A DNA stretch of 64,000 bases from Pyrinomonadaceae bacterium (lineage in GTDB: Bacteria; Acidobacteriota; Blastocatellia; Pyrinomonadales; Pyrinomonadaceae). This document shows, in pieces, positions 63,482 through 64,000 of the stretch (its first letter is position 1; each line of letters starts with the position of its first letter). The stretch is taken from the NCBI GenBank assembly GCA_030841085.1, contig JAVEDP010000012.1, positions 20,561 to 84,560 on the forward strand, read 5' to 3'. Under the pieces are notes generated by a model. The model saw nothing but the letters and a program-made list of their open reading frames with translations, did no database searches and was not told the origin of the DNA. A program made the translations under genes and the position numbers.

Positions 63482-63772
63482 ATGAAGCGGAAAATTTTGC
63501 AATCGTTAACCGTGACGTCTTTGGGATTAATCCTGTCGTTCACGCTTATGACAGCGAGCGCGCAGGAAAACAACAACACCGCCAAAGGTGAAATGAAAAC
63601 CAGTGGCAGCGAAGTGAAACGCGCCGGCACCAGCGCAGGTCACGACGTAAAGCATGGACGTCTGGTACGCGCCGGCAAACATTTCGGCAGGCACACAGGC
63701 CGCGCCGGCCGGCACTTTGGCCGCGGCACAAAGAAGGCCACCAAGAAGGTTGTGAAGCACGTAATTTCATAA
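63482..63772 (+). CDS. Small secreted basic protein
   Basis: 96 residues with AAGGAG before the ATG. A signal peptide (SLGLILSFTLMTASAQ, cleavage after about residue 26) is followed by a strongly basic, His/Gly/Lys-rich region (GHDVKHGRLVRAGKHFGRH, GRGTKKATKKVVKHVI) with a repeating GRHxGRxGRHFGRG pattern. It should bind polyanions such as DNA, lipopolysaccharide or wall polymers; His could bind metal. I do not recognise a family. Confidence 0.7.
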   Translation: MKRKILQSLTVTSLGLILSFTLMTASAQENNNTAKGEMKTSGSEVKRAGTSAGHDVKHGRLVRAGKHFGRHTGRAGRHFGRGTKKATKKVVKHVIS

Positions 63773-63828
63773 CAGGAAACAGAAAACAGAAAACAGAGAA
63801 CCGGAAGTCGTGAGGCCCTCCGCGGACG

Positions 63829-63875
63829 AGTGGCATAGACTTTAGCCTGTGTTTGACGAGCCGGCACAGACTGAA
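63829..63875. repeat. Truncated repeat family C
   Basis: GTGGCATAGACTTTAGCCTG matches the arm at 13498-13558. The second arm (CACAGACTGAAG) stops at the junction with GGAAGCTCTG, as if interrupted by an insertion. Confidence 0.7.
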
Positions 63876-64000
63876 GGAAGCTCTGAATAAGTTCGATGAA
63901 TCACCACTCTAGCTATTTTTGCCAGGCGCAGAGCTTCCGGGGTCAGTCGTTTGCGTTTAATGATTCATTTTTGATTTCGTTTCGCTGCCAGGAGCGATCA
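63876..64000 (-). mobile_element. Possible insertion-sequence end at the right edge
   Basis: GGAAGCTCTG (63876-63885) and CAGAGCTTCC (63929-63938) are inverted 10-mers, the outer one at the break in repeat C. On the minus strand an open frame enters from the right edge and ends at 63943-63945 (RNEIKNESLNAND). An IS with its transposase end here would fit, but too little is visible to be sure. Confidence 0.3.

Overview
This window looks like a chromosomal segment of a GC-rich Gram-negative-type bacterium, most likely an Acidobacteriota member of the Blastocatellia/Pyrinomonadales kind. That placement is inference. It rests on DUF4214/Calx-beta secreted proteins, a zinc-ribbon Ser/Thr kinase with a DUF4384 tail, an exported TPR-CHAT protein, an Agl23-type membrane glycosyltransferase, and many palindromic intergenic repeats. 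I saw no rRNA, tRNA, CRISPR array or prophage.

Layout. 1-6477: housekeeping cluster on the + strand (accC end, rplU, rpmA, obgE, nadD, rsfS, a receiver-less sigma-54-type activator, rlmH, a DksA-like zinc-finger protein, comF). 6524-13448: a PIN toxin/antitoxin pair, proline iminopeptidase, HNH endonuclease, tatA, a methyltransferase, rarA, two small proteins and ychF. 13652-17561: two overlapping polytopic membrane proteins, probably glycan or lipid-glycan enzymes. 18013-26205: two giant secreted proteins (sialidase-like blades, Calx-beta, DUF4214). 26445-32296: a DsbA-like protein, smc and a small secreted protein. 32551-45369: a minus-strand set of a subtilase and two giant secreted sialidase-like proteins that share one C-terminal module. 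45762-53737: an alpha/beta hydrolase, an EF-G paralogue, a macrodomain protein, alpha-glucan phosphorylase and two unknowns. 54067-59887: Ser/Thr kinase, DUF4384 protein and exported TPR-CHAT protein, arranged as an operon. 60251-63772: a membrane protein, an M15-like peptidase and small proteins. The right edge may hold the end of an insertion sequence.

Main points. (1) The two secreted-protein loci, about 27 kb apart and on opposite strands, seem to share one promoter design: direct CTCAAG boxes at exact 11-bp spacing, 10 nt, a TAAnnY-type -10, and 52-53 nt to the start codon. This suggests one unknown regulator. (2) Three consecutive minus-strand proteins end in the same beta domain, Ser/Gly linker and short YNPxLNxVTVQLI-like tail, a candidate sorting or anchoring signal. 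(3) A membrane kinase, a secreted DUF4384 protein and an exported CHAT protease-like protein form an operon that may sense and act outside the cytoplasm. (4) At least a dozen families of palindromic or heptameric repeats fill the intergenic spaces. Two have entered reading frames without breaking them, and one forms the smc terminator.
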